From Lagopus muta (taxonomy: Eukaryota; Chordata; Aves; Galliformes; Phasianidae): a stretch of DNA of 64,000 bases. The notes below the pieces were generated by a model that saw only the letters and a program-made list of their open reading frames with translations, was not told where the DNA came from and made no database searches. Position 1 is the stretch's first letter, and the number at the start of each line of letters is the position of its first letter. The DNA is taken from the NCBI RefSeq assembly GCF_023343835.1, contig NC_064444.1, positions 11,459,719 to 11,523,718 on the forward strand. Direction: 5' to 3'. Below, in pieces: positions 1 to 10,412 of the stretch. The translations under genes were made by a program, and so were the position numbers.

Positions 1-437
1 GGTTAAAAAGTCCCCAGTGCAACAACAGGAAAGAGGCAAAAATTGCAAGTTATGTTTTCTTTTCCTCATTCTGAATTTTCATCTTCTCAACAAGGAACTG
101 GTGGAGTGGTTGGGGGGGAATGGTTTACTTTAAATCAGAGATGAAATCATAATAAAGACTTAGTTGACAGGGAAACAAAAGCCTCACAATAATCCATCTT
201 TGGAAAACAACAGCTTTTTTAACATTAGGCAGCAACTTTTTAAAGACTGTGCTGGCGTTAAGAAACAGTGTGATATTTCTAGAGCCATATGTGACACAGC
301 TGTTTAGCACTGCTTCAGCTCATCACTTGTTTCATTACATATGGTGCTGTATCAGACTAGCATGCTGCACTTTACTGAACCAATGACTGAAATAAACACA
401 GATTAAAGGGATGCAGAGTTGCTCTTAGATGCAGCTG
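1..437. other. Intergenic sequence, no gene seen
   Basis: AT-rich flank upstream of the first CR1 fragment. The only open frame (125-310, minus) is short, shows no family resemblance and has no convincing splice context. I see no RNA gene or repeat that I can name here. Confidence 0.6.
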
Positions 438-1163
438 GCTGGACCAGTCCTAACAGGTGGACTATTTGATGGATGACCTGGCTGTGAGATCTTATCCAGA
501 GAGTGGTGGTCAATGGTTCAGTGCCCCAGTGCAGATCAGTGACAAGTGGTGTCCCTCAGGGGTCAGAACTCACAGCCCAGAAAGACAATTGTATCCTGGG
601 CTGCATCCAAAACAAGGGCAAGGAGGTGATTCTGCATCTATGCTCTCTGCTGTTGAGACCTCATCTGGAGTACTGCATCCAGATGTGGAGTCCTCAGTAG
701 GGATGTGGACCTGGTTGAAGTATGTCCAGAGGAAGGCCACAAAAATGACCCAAGGGATGGAACACCTCCTTATGAGGACAGGCTGGGAGCTGGGGCTGTT
801 CAGCCCGGAGAAGAGAAGGCTCTGGGGAGACCTGAGAGTGGCCTTTCATTGTCAAAAGGGGGCTGTAAGAAAAAACGGGACGGACTCTTTAGCAGAGTCT
901 GCTGGGACAGGACAAGAGGAAACTGTCTGAAAGAGGAGAGATTTAGATTGGACATGAGGAAGTTATTTACAATAAGAGTGGTGAGGCACTGGCACAGGTT
1001 GCCCAGAGAGATGGATGCCCCATCCTTGAAGACACCCAAGGTCAGGCTGGACCAGGCTCTGAGTACCCGATGTAGCAATAGGTGTCCCTGTTCGGTGCAC
1101 GCAGATTGGATTAGCCGGCCTTTAATGGTCCCTTCCATCTGAAACAATTCCGTGATTCTATAA
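438..1163 (+). mobile_element. CR1 LINE fragment, 5'-truncated and internally deleted
   Basis: Non-LTR retrotransposon remnant in sense orientation. Near 545-580 a frame reads SVTSGVPQGS, the conserved reverse-transcriptase block of CR1. It jumps within about 70 bp to the C-terminal block LLRPHLEYCIQMWSPQ (around 650-700), so much of the region between has been deleted. The typical downstream CR1 text follows in a shifted frame (VQRKATKM, then GLFSPEKRRLWGDL around 720-830). It ends with the CR1 3' signature near 1150-1163 (CCGTGATTCTATAAT). Reading frames are broken, so it is not mobile. It abuts the CpG island that follows. Confidence 0.88.
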
Positions 1164-1199
1164 TTTAATCGTATTCTGTGGCATAGAGCCTTCCTCTTT

Positions 1200-1900
1200 T
1201 TTTCTAATAGTCCGGCCGGGGCCGGGAGCTGAGAACACCGCAGGAAACGCTGCCATCCTTATAATATCCAGAGGGCCGTTGCTAAGCTCCTGCGCGGTTC
1301 CCCCCGGCCGCCGGCTGGGTTCGTCGCTAGGACGCGGCGGAGGAACGACCCCTAATGCCTACCCCGGGCTAAGCATTTCGCCACGGGAAAAGCAGGGCCG
1401 AGCCCATTCCCGACCGCAGCTCCCTTCCTCCCTCGCCGCCTTCCCCTTCCGCGGCCGCGCCGCGCGGGGTCACCCCGAGTTCCGCGCTCCTCCCCCGGCG
1501 CCGGCCGCGCCGCAGCCGCTTCCTGCCGGCCCCGCGGCAGCCTGGCCTCGGGCTGCTGGACGGAAGCGGGCGCCGAGCGTGCCGCGGGCTCAGGTAGCAG
1601 GCCGCGGCGGGGATAAGCGGGACTGAGGGAGGAGCCGCGGGCGGGAGGGGTGAGGGACGGAAGGGCCGCGCGGGGCCCGCATCGCTCAGCCGGGTGTCGC
1701 TGCGTGCCGGCCGCCTCGGGAGGGGGGCGGTCAGGAACGCCAGGAAGGTGATGGGGGCGGCGCGGGTCCGGGCCCGGCGGGGGGGGGGAGGCTGACGGCG
1801 ACGGGAGCCGCGGTGCGGCGGGAGCGGAGCGTGGGCCTGGAGGGGTGGCCGCTGTGCCTGGCTGCAGCCGTGCGGATGTGTCCGACGGGCCGCTCCTTGC
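1200..1900 (+). promoter_or_regulatory. CpG island, probable promoter of the C19orf12 array
   Basis: A dense GC- and CpG-rich block in otherwise AT-rich DNA, with GC boxes and G-runs (for example around 1780-1792). It lies about 3 kb upstream of the first C19orf12 coding exon. In mammals C19orf12 begins with a non-coding exon, so a 5'UTR exon is expected here. Possible donors include CTCAG|GTAGCA near 1590 and GGCAG|GTATTC near 2147, but I cannot choose between them. Long open frames on both strands here are by-products of GC richness. The two downstream copies have no comparable island. Confidence 0.65.
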
Positions 1901-2774
1901 CGGGGATCGAAAGAAGGATCCGCGCAATTTGTAAATTGAAAGAGAAATTGGGCGGATCCGACTTATTTTTAAGGCATGAAGTGCTCGTGGCCGGGCTTTC
2001 ACCGGCTTTTATAAGCTTGGCCAGCTTCTGCATGCTACAGAAACCTGGTGCTTCCTTCAGCTCTGGGTTTGTTTGCTCACTAAGCATCATTTCACGTTGA
2101 AGCCAAGAGATCCGACAGAGTAACTTGGCCATGAGTTGTGTCAGGCAGGTATTCCTTTAACACAGTGCCTGGTGCATGGGGATGCACAGCGAGCAGGCAC
2201 ATAGCTGTACGTGTAAAGGCAAAGCGTGTGCATTTTCATCATCACATGTCCCCAAAATGGGTTACATAGGCATTGAGTTCCCGGGAGCTTGAACTGCTCC
2301 ACCCTCTTGCACGTTGCTCCAAAATGATGGGAGGGCTCTCTGGGCTCTGGTGGTTGTTGGGTGAAGGCTGGCAGTCATCTTCAGGAAGGCTCGAAGCCTT
2401 GCTCGCTGTGGTCTTGTAACTTCTAGGGGGATTGCATTATGTTGCAACAGCAGCTCTGCCCTCCTTATCTTCACAAGAGTTCCCTAGATTTAGCCCAAAG
2501 AGAAGAAGTAAATGTGTTTCAGCACTCAGGCTGTTTAGCCTGAGGTCCTGCTAAGGTGGAGCAGGGCATTCACACATTCATTTTCTTCTCATAGAGAGCA
2601 AGGACTGTGTTCTGCAGCAGTTGTCCTCCCATTTCTCATGTCAGTGTCATTCTAAATGGAAAGCAGCTCACCTATTGTTAAGCAAACTAAATACAAACAC
2701 TTAATCTTCTCATTTTTCAACATCACTATTGCCAAGATTAGGATGAGTTGTACCACTGGTACATTTTGGTCTTT
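1901..2774. other. Putative 5' intron of the C19orf12 array
   Basis: Unique, moderately AT-rich sequence between the CpG island and the duplicated block that starts near 2775. No exon or repeat could be supported. Confidence 0.4.
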
Positions 2775-3836
2775 GTTTTCTTAGTGCTCAAGGAAGAACA
2801 GAGCTTTTTTAGTGCTTTGAGCTTGAACTTCACTGAATGAGGCAACGGATGCAATGTGTCACCAACCAGCACGCACTGTTACTGTCATGCACTGCTATGT
2901 CCGAAGCCTGACAGCAACCCAAGCACCTGTGGTACAATGAAGAACTGCAGTGTTTGCTTTGGGCTGGCATGAAGATGAATGAAGTGAGAGGAGGTGACTG
3001 TCTGAAGGATTTCTGAGTGTGTATTTCTGGAGCTGTGGATCTTTCTTGGTGCCTTTCCCAAAGGGCAGGTTTTGTTCAGAGTTAACCATGCTTGGATACC
3101 ACAAAGACAGAGATGGTTTGCAGTCAGCCATTTTATTTTTATTTCATTTTCACAGTAGATAATTTTTACTGTGAAATGCTTCACTTTCACTCTGCAGAGA
3201 GGAGATGCGTTGTAGGAAGGCTTGAAAATGCCTTGGTTTGAGCTGTGAAGGTATGACATGTGCTGTGCTGTTCTGAGACTGAAAAATCAGACACTCAGCT
3301 ACTGGATAGTATCAAAGTTAACAAGCACAACGATAACTCTGTGCCTCCTGTGTATTTGTGATTATATTTTTAGTCATGTTGTGTGCATTGTTTTATTTTT
3401 TCCAGCAACACCTTTCCTTGTTTGTTGTGCAGAATGAAAGGCATTGAAGGTATTTGTGTCACAAACAAGCGTGCTCTTGTTCTGCGCTGAGTCCTTTCCC
3501 CTCTCACACTGAACGCTTCATGAGCTCTGCTGTTTGGGCTGAAAGTCTTAATTTCTGTTCATGGCAGTTGCTCTGATCTCAGTGCTCCGAATCAGTGTTT
3601 CGTTGGTATTGGGATGACTTTTGCAATGTGAGGGGAGGGTATTATTTTTGTAATCTCTGTGTTCCTGCCATTTAGAATAGTTGCTAAAGTGCAAAGTATC
3701 CTTTGGCTGTCGTGCACTCAAAGCCAAAGCTGCATTTTTCATTGCCTGGTAATGTGAAACGCTGTGTTTAATCAGAGCTGCATTTGTCAGAGGTCAGGAT
3801 TTTTGCAAATAACCTCTCCTAGATGGCAATATATGG
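2775..3836. repeat. Left copy of a segmental duplication (pairs with 11884-12806)
   Basis: Sequence from TTTTCTTAGTGCTCAAGG onward recurs at about 11884 in the same orientation. The first part (to about 3190) is diverged by insertions and deletions. The part at 3193-3786 matches 12163-12756 with a constant offset of 8970 and only two substitutions that I can see. Homology continues patchily through the AACCTCTCCTAGATGGCA stretch. It lies upstream of copy 1, and its partner lies upstream of copy 3, so it is part of the unit that duplicated with the gene. Confidence 0.9.
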
Positions 3837-4958
3837 TTGTCTGAAAAAGTTGAAGTAGTTACCAAAAGGTGTGCTTTTTGTTCCTGGCTCAATAGTATGC
3901 ATCCAATGGGTGCAAAAATAGGGATACGATCTTTTTCAGGGCAGCCTTCAGTAATTCGCTTTTGTTTTTTGGGGATTTTTTTGATACTCAAAGCTATTCT
4001 GCCATTTCCTGTAGCCTCTTGCCTCCCTCACTACACTTGCTGTCACCAACTGTACAGAGACAAGTATATTCTTTAATATTTAGTGTGCAGTTATTTCAGC
4101 TGGGAAAAGAAAATGCCCTGTAAAGTTGTCAGCTCATGCCCTGCTGGATGAGATTTTCCAAGGAAGCAATCCTCCTGCCCTGTCTGTTCTTTCCTACTGT
4201 TCCTTTCCCACCTCTGCCTCCTTCTACAAATGAGAGTTGTGTTTCTTGTCTGGTTGAAGTCCCGTCCTGCCATTCACAGGAGCCCTGTGTTTCTGATTCC
4301 GTATCTCTAGAGCCTCCCATAGGTTCCCAATCTCAGCTGCCACCTCCAAGCTTTTTTGAAGTCTGTTTCCTTCCTCCTGGCTCTTCCTGCTCACTGGCTC
4401 TCACTGCTCACTGTGGACAACCTTTGCTTTAAGCACCCCAGTCTTCACCATCTGCAGTTGGCGTCGAAGTTTTTTAACATGGAAGAAAATTAGGAAAAGA
4501 AGTGAATGTAACAAGAAGTAACTAATTTACTGCAAAAACTAGGACAAAGAGAAGATATATAGCAGATATGCAAACTACCCTCTACAGGTTATGTTTGGAT
4601 GAAGTTCTGCTTGATCTTTGTCCTGGAGCCACAACCAAGGATAAGGCCAGTAATTGCTTGAGGCAAAGGGAATGTACTCCAGAACTGGATGGAAACTTTC
4701 TTACATTTTTCATTGCTGTAATTTGCCCTTGCTCATTCTTCTGAGTTCATCCAAACAACAGAGTCCTCTGCTCTATTCTATGGTTTCATTTAGATTTGTT
4801 GACCATAAACTTTTTGGTTTTCTAGAGAAAAACTAGAAGTTAATTTTTTGTTTTTCCATTATTACTGTGCCTGTGTCTTGTTTGTCTTACCAGCTCCAGA
4901 GCTATAAGCAACAAGATTTTGTCCCCATGGCAGAACCCAACTTAAACATCTTTTTCAG
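3837..4958. other. Intron immediately upstream of C19orf12 copy 1 coding exon
   Basis: Contains a pyrimidine-rich stretch (about 4170-4400) and then sequence from about 4490 that is repeated upstream of copy 2 (about 7590-7900), and from about 4665 also upstream of copy 3 (about 12820-12930). It ends with the acceptor CATCTTTTTCAG at 4947-4958. No coding exon is apparent. Confidence 0.55.
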
Positions 4959-4975
4959 GTCCTTAAGCAGCCAAG

Positions 4976-6766
4976 ATGCCCATCCGTGTGGATCAAATGA
5001 TGCAACTGCTTTGCCATGTTTCTCAGGAGAAGGGAATGACAGCAGCTGTCAAGCACTCTGGTAGAGGAGCACTCCTGGCAGGTGCAACTGCATTTGTTGG
5101 GGGTTTGGTTGGAGGTCCACCTGGCATCGCTGTAGGTAAGTATGTTTGCTTTAGGATAAGACGTGTGGTTAGCTCACTGAGTGAAGAAAGCAGGAGGTCT
5201 GCTTAGTGGGGGTGCGTGTATTGGCAAGATTTCATTCAAGTGAGCTTTAATAACATGCCATTTTGCATTACATTCTTTCAGAAGAGTGTTTTTAAGAAAT
5301 GGTGCATTGTAATGGTTCTCACCCCTCTGAGTTCAGAGTGATGATCAGCAGCTCAGAGTCCAGTTGGAGACCTGTGACTAGTGGTGCTCTCCAGGGGTTG
5401 GTGGTGTGTCCAGTCTTGTTTCATATCTTCATCGACGACCTTGATGAGGGGATAGTGTCCACCCTCAGCAAGTACTGAAGGCTGAGCAACCTGGGTCTGT
5501 TCAGCTCTAAGAAGACTGAGGGGGATCTGATTAATGTTAAATAAATATAATAATAAATATAATAATAAATATCTTAAGTGTGGGAGTCAAAGAGACACGT
5601 CCACCCTCTTTTCAGCAGTCTGTGGGGACAAGACAAGGGGAAATGCCTATAAACTGGAGCATGGGAAGTTGCATGCCAATATGTGTAAGAACTTCTTTAC
5701 AATGAGGGTGACGGAGCACGGGAACAGGCTGCACAGAGAGGCTGTAAAGTCACCTTCTCTGGAGATATTCAAGACCTGCCTGGACACCTGCCTGTGCAAC
5801 CTGCTGTAGGGAGCCTGCTTTGGCAGGGGGGTTGGACTTGATGATCTCTAGAGGTCCCTTTGAGCCCCTAGAATTCTGTGATTCTGTGATAATTATTGTG
5901 TTGGTGTTCCCTTTTAGGATGATGGTGACCTCGGTGACTTAAAACTCCTTTTTCTGTGAACAGGAAACCATGCACAAATTAGAGGCTTAGGTATATACTC
6001 TTCGGAGCCTTTTGAACTAGCTTGAACTAGTTGATGAACTTAGTCTCTGTGAATACCTTCTGAAGTTTGGTCTTCACGGGTGTAGGAAGCTTCAACGTGC
6101 ATCTCTACAGCAGCTGTATGCTGGAGTCATACTGGGGATCTGGAGTAAAAGACTCTGTTAATGATCGCTGGCAAGGCAGTTAACAGTGCGTTTTCCATAG
6201 GGTAAAATTCATTAACTGCAGAGCTTGTCCTAAAGAGACCAGTGCCATAAGGAATCTTGTTTGATTTCTGATTTCGAGTTTGAAACTGTTAGCTTTCATT
6301 GTGTTGAGTTCCTTTGTTGATGTAAAAAGCTGCAAAAACTCTTCTTGGTACTTGATCGTCATTCACCCAAGTGAAAGAGGATTTGCCTTGTTCATTCAAC
6401 TCTGTGCTGATTTCTAATGAGGAGGTTGGCACTACTGATGAACATCTCTCTAGAATTTTGGGTCTAACAATAGGGAGTAACATCTCTCCTCATTTTCTAG
6501 GAGGAGCTCTTGGTGGACTGCTTGGTGCCTGGATGACCAGTGGACACTTCAAGCCAGTCCCTCAGATTTTAATGGAGTTGCCTCCTGCGGAGCAGCAGAA
6601 ACTCTTTGATGAAGCCATCGCAATAGTCAGGAACCTAGACTGGACTGATATCGCTCAGCTGACTGCACTTGTCATGGGAAGTGGCCATCTTCAGCAGCAG
6701 TTGGCAGGAGTGGTGATAAATTACCTCACCAGAGAGCTAAGTGCAGAGATAAAGTATGGGGAATAA
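4976..6766 (+). CDS. C19orf12: C19orf12 homologue, tandem copy 1
   Basis: Two coding exons, 4976-5135 and 6501-6766. The exon boundaries are TTTTTCAG before 4959, GTAG|GTAAGT at 5135/5136 and TTTTCTAG|GAGG at 6500/6501. Codon 54 (Gly) is split with one base in the first exon. The product is 141 residues, equal to the human isoform starting at the same place. It begins [12 protein letters not shown] and carries a glycine-rich hydrophobic hairpin at about residues 33-65 ([17 protein letters not shown]). The conserved [17 protein letters not shown] block spans 70-86, followed by helical sequence ending in IKYGE. In human, C19orf12 is a mitochondrial and ER membrane protein with a suspected role in lipid homeostasis; its mutation causes neurodegeneration with brain iron accumulation type 4 (MPAN). 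Of the three copies this one is closest to the human C-terminus (LTALVMGS, then QQQL). A CR1 sits in its intron. Confidence 0.93.
5325..5891 (+). mobile_element. CR1 LINE 3' fragment inside the copy 1 intron
   Basis: Sense-strand CR1 piece. It contains the [10 protein letters not shown] reverse-transcriptase region (nt about 5422-5450), the GLFSSKKTE-like block, then [19 protein letters not shown] (about 5690-5750). It ends GGTTGGACTTGATGATCTCTAGAGGTCCCTTTG and the octamer tail ATTCTGTGATTCTGTG before 5891. An AT-rich short tandem stretch (AATAAATATAAT units, 5538-5570) replaces part of the usual sequence. The equivalent intron positions in copies 2 and 3 lack it, so it inserted after the copies separated or was removed by conversion. 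Confidence 0.92.
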
Positions 6767-6768
6767 AT
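6763..6768 (+). terminator. AATAAA overlapping the copy 1 stop codon
   Basis: The codons GAA TAA followed by ATC create an AATAAA hexamer across the stop. If used for polyadenylation it would leave almost no 3'UTR. The better candidate lies at 7516-7521, so this is probably incidental. Confidence 0.25.
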
Positions 6769-6869
6769 CTTCCCAGAGTGTGTTTTTAGATTGTAGTGAA
6801 TTTTACTCTGACAGTTGTGATTCTTCAATGTATCAATTGTTAGTTAGCTTTACTAGTTATAAGTGTAGG

Positions 6870-7450
6870 CAGATCTAAGTATTACCTTGCTTTTCTTTTT
6901 CTTTTTTTTTTAACAGAAGTTATTACTGGTTTATTGTATTATCCTGTCACTGCCTTGCTGTGTTATTTGAAGTACTGTGTGGTGGGATTGAATTCAAGAT
7001 CACTGAAGGGAATTCTGGTTCTCTTGCCATATAATGTAGCACTGGGTAAAATTTTCAAAGTCCTTGTATTTTATTTAGGAGATGTAATCCTGTTTGTTGA
7101 AGTGCTTTAAACTTCTTCTGTGTATGGCATGAATGCTGAGGTGTCAAGGGCACTTTGAAGAATTTTACCTGGCATCTGAGTATTACAAGGGATAGTTGCA
7201 AGAAATTATTTCTACTGTGAACTCACAAACCTCAAGCCTTGCTTGATTTTTTGTCACATTTTTATTGTAATTCTTGGGAATTCATTTCTGTAAGAAGAGA
7301 AGCCAATACCTGTTTGGAGGAACTTAGAAGAGCAGGTAAAATAGAGTCTAAGGAATTAGCAGTTCCTGATATCCTAGAACTGGAATGTGTGGCAAGGAGA
7401 CTGGTTAAAAAAGGGGAGTGAGGAAGAATGGCAAGTCTGACATTTTTATA
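6870..7450. other. Extra sequence in the copy 1 3' region
   Basis: Copy 1's 3'UTR matches copy 2's up to about 6860 and again from about 7455, where CGTTTCTCAACT aligns with TTGTTTCTCAACTG at about 10141. The intervening 580 or so bases have no counterpart in copies 2 and 3. They begin near a T-rich tract (6890-6912). No recognisable transposon ends or coding capacity were seen. Confidence 0.5.
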
Positions 7451-7515
7451 TGTTTAGGATAATCATTTTAGCATTCGTTTCTCAACTAAATCTGAACATC
7501 TGGTCCTCTGTTTTC

Positions 7516-7521
7516 ATTAAA
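7516..7521 (+). terminator. Candidate poly(A) signal of copy 1 (ATTAAA)
   Basis: ATTAAA is followed about 20 bases later by GCATCACAATGG and a GT-rich run (TCTGTGTTTGGC), the expected layout of a cleavage site and downstream element. The same arrangement is found after copy 2. Confidence 0.55.
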
Positions 7522-8102
7522 ATATTCCTAAGAAGCATCACAATGGTCTGTGTTTGGCTTTAGAGTGCATGAACTGTTTTAAGCATGGAAGAAGATGTGG
7601 AAAAGAAACAAGTTGTGAGAAGTACCTAGTTTATGGCAGAAGGTAGGACATAGAGAAGATATATAGCAGGTATGTAAACTACAACCCACTGGATATGTCT
7701 GAATTAGGTTCTGTGTGATCTCTGTCCTGCAGCCATACCCAAGGCTGAATAAGGCCAGCAATTTCTTAAGTCAAAGGGGATATACTGTAGAACTGGATGG
7801 AGACTTTCTTACAGTTTTCATTGCTGTGGTTTACCCTTGTGCATTTTCCTGAGTTCATCTGAACTGCAGAGTCCTCTGCTCTATTCTGTGGCTTCACTTA
7901 CAATTGCCATAAACATCATCTTTTGCCAGCAAAAAAAAATCTGGGAAACTGTTAGCTCGTGATTTCCCAGAAATGAAAGAGAAAGTAATTTTTTGTTTAT
8001 CCACAGGGACTGTGGCAGTGTATTTTAGTCTCACTGACTCCAGAGCTCTAAGCAGCAGGGTTTTATTGCTGTTGCAGTGGTCAACTTAAACATCTTTTTC
8101 AG
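7522..8102. other. Spacer between copies 1 and 2, containing duplicated upstream sequence
   Basis: From about 7590 the sequence is homologous to that upstream of copy 1 (about 4495-4870): the shared AGAGAAGATATATAGCAG stretch, then ACTGGATGGA and the CAGAGTCCTCTGCTCTATTCT stretch. It also shares the TTTCCCAGAAATGAAAGAGA stretch with the region upstream of copy 3. There is no CpG island. It ends at the acceptor CATCTTTTTCAG (8091-8102). Confidence 0.75.
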
Positions 8103-8119
8103 GACCTTAACCACCTAAG

Positions 8120-10041
8120 ATGCCCATCCGTGTGGATCAAATGATGCAACTGCTTTGCCGTGTTGCTCAGGAGAAGGGAATGACAGCAGCTGTCAAGCAC
8201 TCTGGTAGAGGAGCACTCCTGGCAGGTGCAACTGCATTTGTTGGGGGTTTGCTTGGAGGTCCACCTGGCATCGCTGTAGGTAAGCGTGTTTGCTTTAGGA
8301 TAAGACGTGTGGTTAGCTCACTGAGTGAAGAAAGCAGGAGGTCTGCTTAGTGGGGGTGAGTGTATTGGCAAGATTTCATTCAAGTGAGCTTTAACAAGAT
8401 GCTGTTTTGCATTTCATCCTTTCAGATGAGTGTTTTTAACAAGTGGTGCATCGTAATGCCTGTGTAATGCCTTACGATTACTAATGTCAGTGTTCCATTT
8501 CAGAATGACAGTGTCCTTGGTGACTTAAAACTGCTTTTTAAGAGGAAGCGCATGCAGATCAGTGGCTTAGGTATTGACTCCTTGGAGCCCTTCAGACTAG
8601 CTGTTAGATGTTAATTTGCTTTAGGTGGGCAGAGTGCTGGTTCCCATCTGCTAAGGCATGCCAGTGCCAGATGTGTGGTACATAACTGAGAGGAAGTCTC
8701 AGGCTGAGAGCTTTGCTCCATCACAGTGGTAAGGAGTGGAGATGGGAGGCCTTGAGGCAGTGGCAGGAGTGTAGGACAGTGTTTGCAGACGCACGGGATG
8801 GGGAAGAGCATCAAAATTATGTTTGTTTTTCTGTATTTTAAGGCTACTCCCTATCCCTGTCTTGGTGAACTCCTTAAATGCCTTTCCTCCCTACACTGAA
8901 TTCTTTCTAAACATTAGAGAGTAGCCAGAGTCCCATAGCAAAGACTTGTATCCTCTGTACCTGTTGAACTAAGCAGTGTTGTATATATAGTTTAAAAGGT
9001 GCCCTGTCACTGAAATCACATGTAGCATCAGTCCTTGAGTGCACATTACTCTTAGGAGCAGTTCCATAAATCTGAAGGGCTTACTGGTACTGGAGTAAAT
9101 TGCAATTTCTTTGCAGCATTGTAAATCACTGAAAAGCACTGTTCTGTATGGCTGGTAGCCATTAGATATCACACATCAGTGTAGGGCCGTGATCCTAATT
9201 TCTTGGCTGTAGCAGTCCTACCCACATAATCTATATGTGATCCCTCTGCTCTGCACTTGATGGCCTGGAACCATACTGCCTGGCAGAGAGATTCTTCTCC
9301 AAGTCTGGTGGGGTATTAATTTCATAGGAGAAAGGTTGAATGTGGCTGACTAATCCAAGAAAGTTGATGATCTTGGCCTCTATGAGTATCTTCTGAAGTG
9401 TGGACATCATGGGTGTAGGCAGGTGCATCCTGCATCTTTGCTGAAGCAGGAAGCTTGGATCATACCAGGGATCTGAAATAAAAGATTCTGTATTAATGGT
9501 AAGGCAGTTGTTAACTATGTTTTCCATGGGATGGGATTCATGTAATAGCAGAGCTTGCCTTACAGAGACCAATACCATAAGGAATGCTGTTTGATTTCTG
9601 ATTCTGAGTTTGAAACTGTTATCTTTGATTGTGTGGAGTTCCTCTGTTGATGTAGAAAGCTGTAACAGTCCTTGGTTCTCTGATCATCATTTGAGGAGGT
9701 GAACAGCATTGAAGAAGCATCTCTTTGGAATTTCAGGTCTTACAATGGGGAATAACATCTCTTTTCATTTTCTAGGAGGAGCGCTTGGTGGACTGCTTGG
9801 TGCCTGGATGAACAGAGCAAAATTCAAGCCAGTCCCTCAGATTTTAATGCAATTGCCTCCTGCCGAGCAGCAGAAACTCTACATTGAAGCCATTGTGTTA
9901 CTCAAGAGCTTAGACTGGTCTGATTTTGCTCGACTAACTGCTGTTGTAATGAATAGTCATCTTCTGCAGCTGCAGTTGGCTAAACTACTGGAAAATTACT
10001 TCACCAGAGAGCTAAGTGCAGTGATAAAGTATGGAGCATAA
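8120..10041 (+). CDS. C19orf12: C19orf12 homologue, tandem copy 2
   Basis: Coding exons 8120-8279 and 9776-10041, joined at GTAG|GTAAGC and TTTTCTAG|GAGG in the same phase as copy 1, for 141 residues. The first exon product differs from copy 1 at only three positions (H14R, S16A, V45L). The second is strongly changed: TSG at 66-68 becomes NRA, MEL becomes MQL at 78-80, and the helix after residue 90 is largely rewritten ([18 protein letters not shown], ending IKYGA). The glycine-rich hairpin and FKPVPQIL motif are intact, with no stops or frameshifts, so it could encode protein. The role is inferred from the family. Its promoter is not evident and it may depend on the upstream CpG island. Confidence 0.9.
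8345..9021. repeat. Copy 2 intron block nearly identical to the copy 3 intron (13387-14063)
   Basis: With a constant offset of 5042 the two intron segments align without gaps, and I count only about five or six substitutions. Identity stops abruptly after AAATCACAT (9021 and 14063). Beyond this copy 2 continues with its own intron, while copy 3 switches to sequence like copy 1. Confidence 0.9.
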
Positions 10042-10177
10042 AGCTTTTCAGAGCAGATTTATAGGTTGCAATGAATTTTATTCTGGCAATTGTGATTCTT
10101 CAGTGTGTTAATTATTAGCATTAGTATTGTCATTGTAGCTTTTGTTTCTCAACTGATTCTGAATATCCTCTGTCTTC

Positions 10178-10183
10178 ATTAAA
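10178..10183 (+). terminator. Candidate poly(A) signal of copy 2 (ATTAAA)
   Basis: ATTAAA lies in a context homologous to the copy 1 site, followed by AGAAGCATCACAGTGG and a GT-rich tract. A canonical AATAAA lies further on at 10407-10412 and could be an alternative end. Confidence 0.55.
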
Positions 10184-10412
10184 ATATTCCTTAGAAGCAT
10201 CACAGTGGTCTCTGTTTTTCTTTACAGTAGATGAGCTGCTTTAAGAACTGGGCACTTAATTTTCCAACCAGTTGTTCAGCATTTATTGCAATGCACACAG
10301 GAAACAAGGTTAAAAATGGAAGAATGAGTAGATGTGTTTTTGTTTTTATTTTTTAATATTTAGGAACAAGTGATACTGCTCTGCATCTCTGTAATTTTAG
10401 TCGTGTAATAAA

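Noticed and set aside
457-1142. Open frames of 145-157 aa near the left end
   Set aside because: They are pieces of a broken CR1 LINE, not host genes.
1352-2132. Long minus-strand open frames (216 and 133 aa) in the first CpG island
   Set aside because: Composition is low-complexity Pro/Arg/Ala/Gly with overlapping open frames on both strands, as expected from GC-rich DNA. No domain or splice support.
4976-5206. 76-residue read-through of C19orf12 exon 1 into the intron, kept in all three copies
   Set aside because: The shared frame is explained by recent common origin or conversion of this segment. The strong GTAAGT-type donors and complete downstream exons make the spliced product far more likely. 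A retained-intron isoform remains possible.
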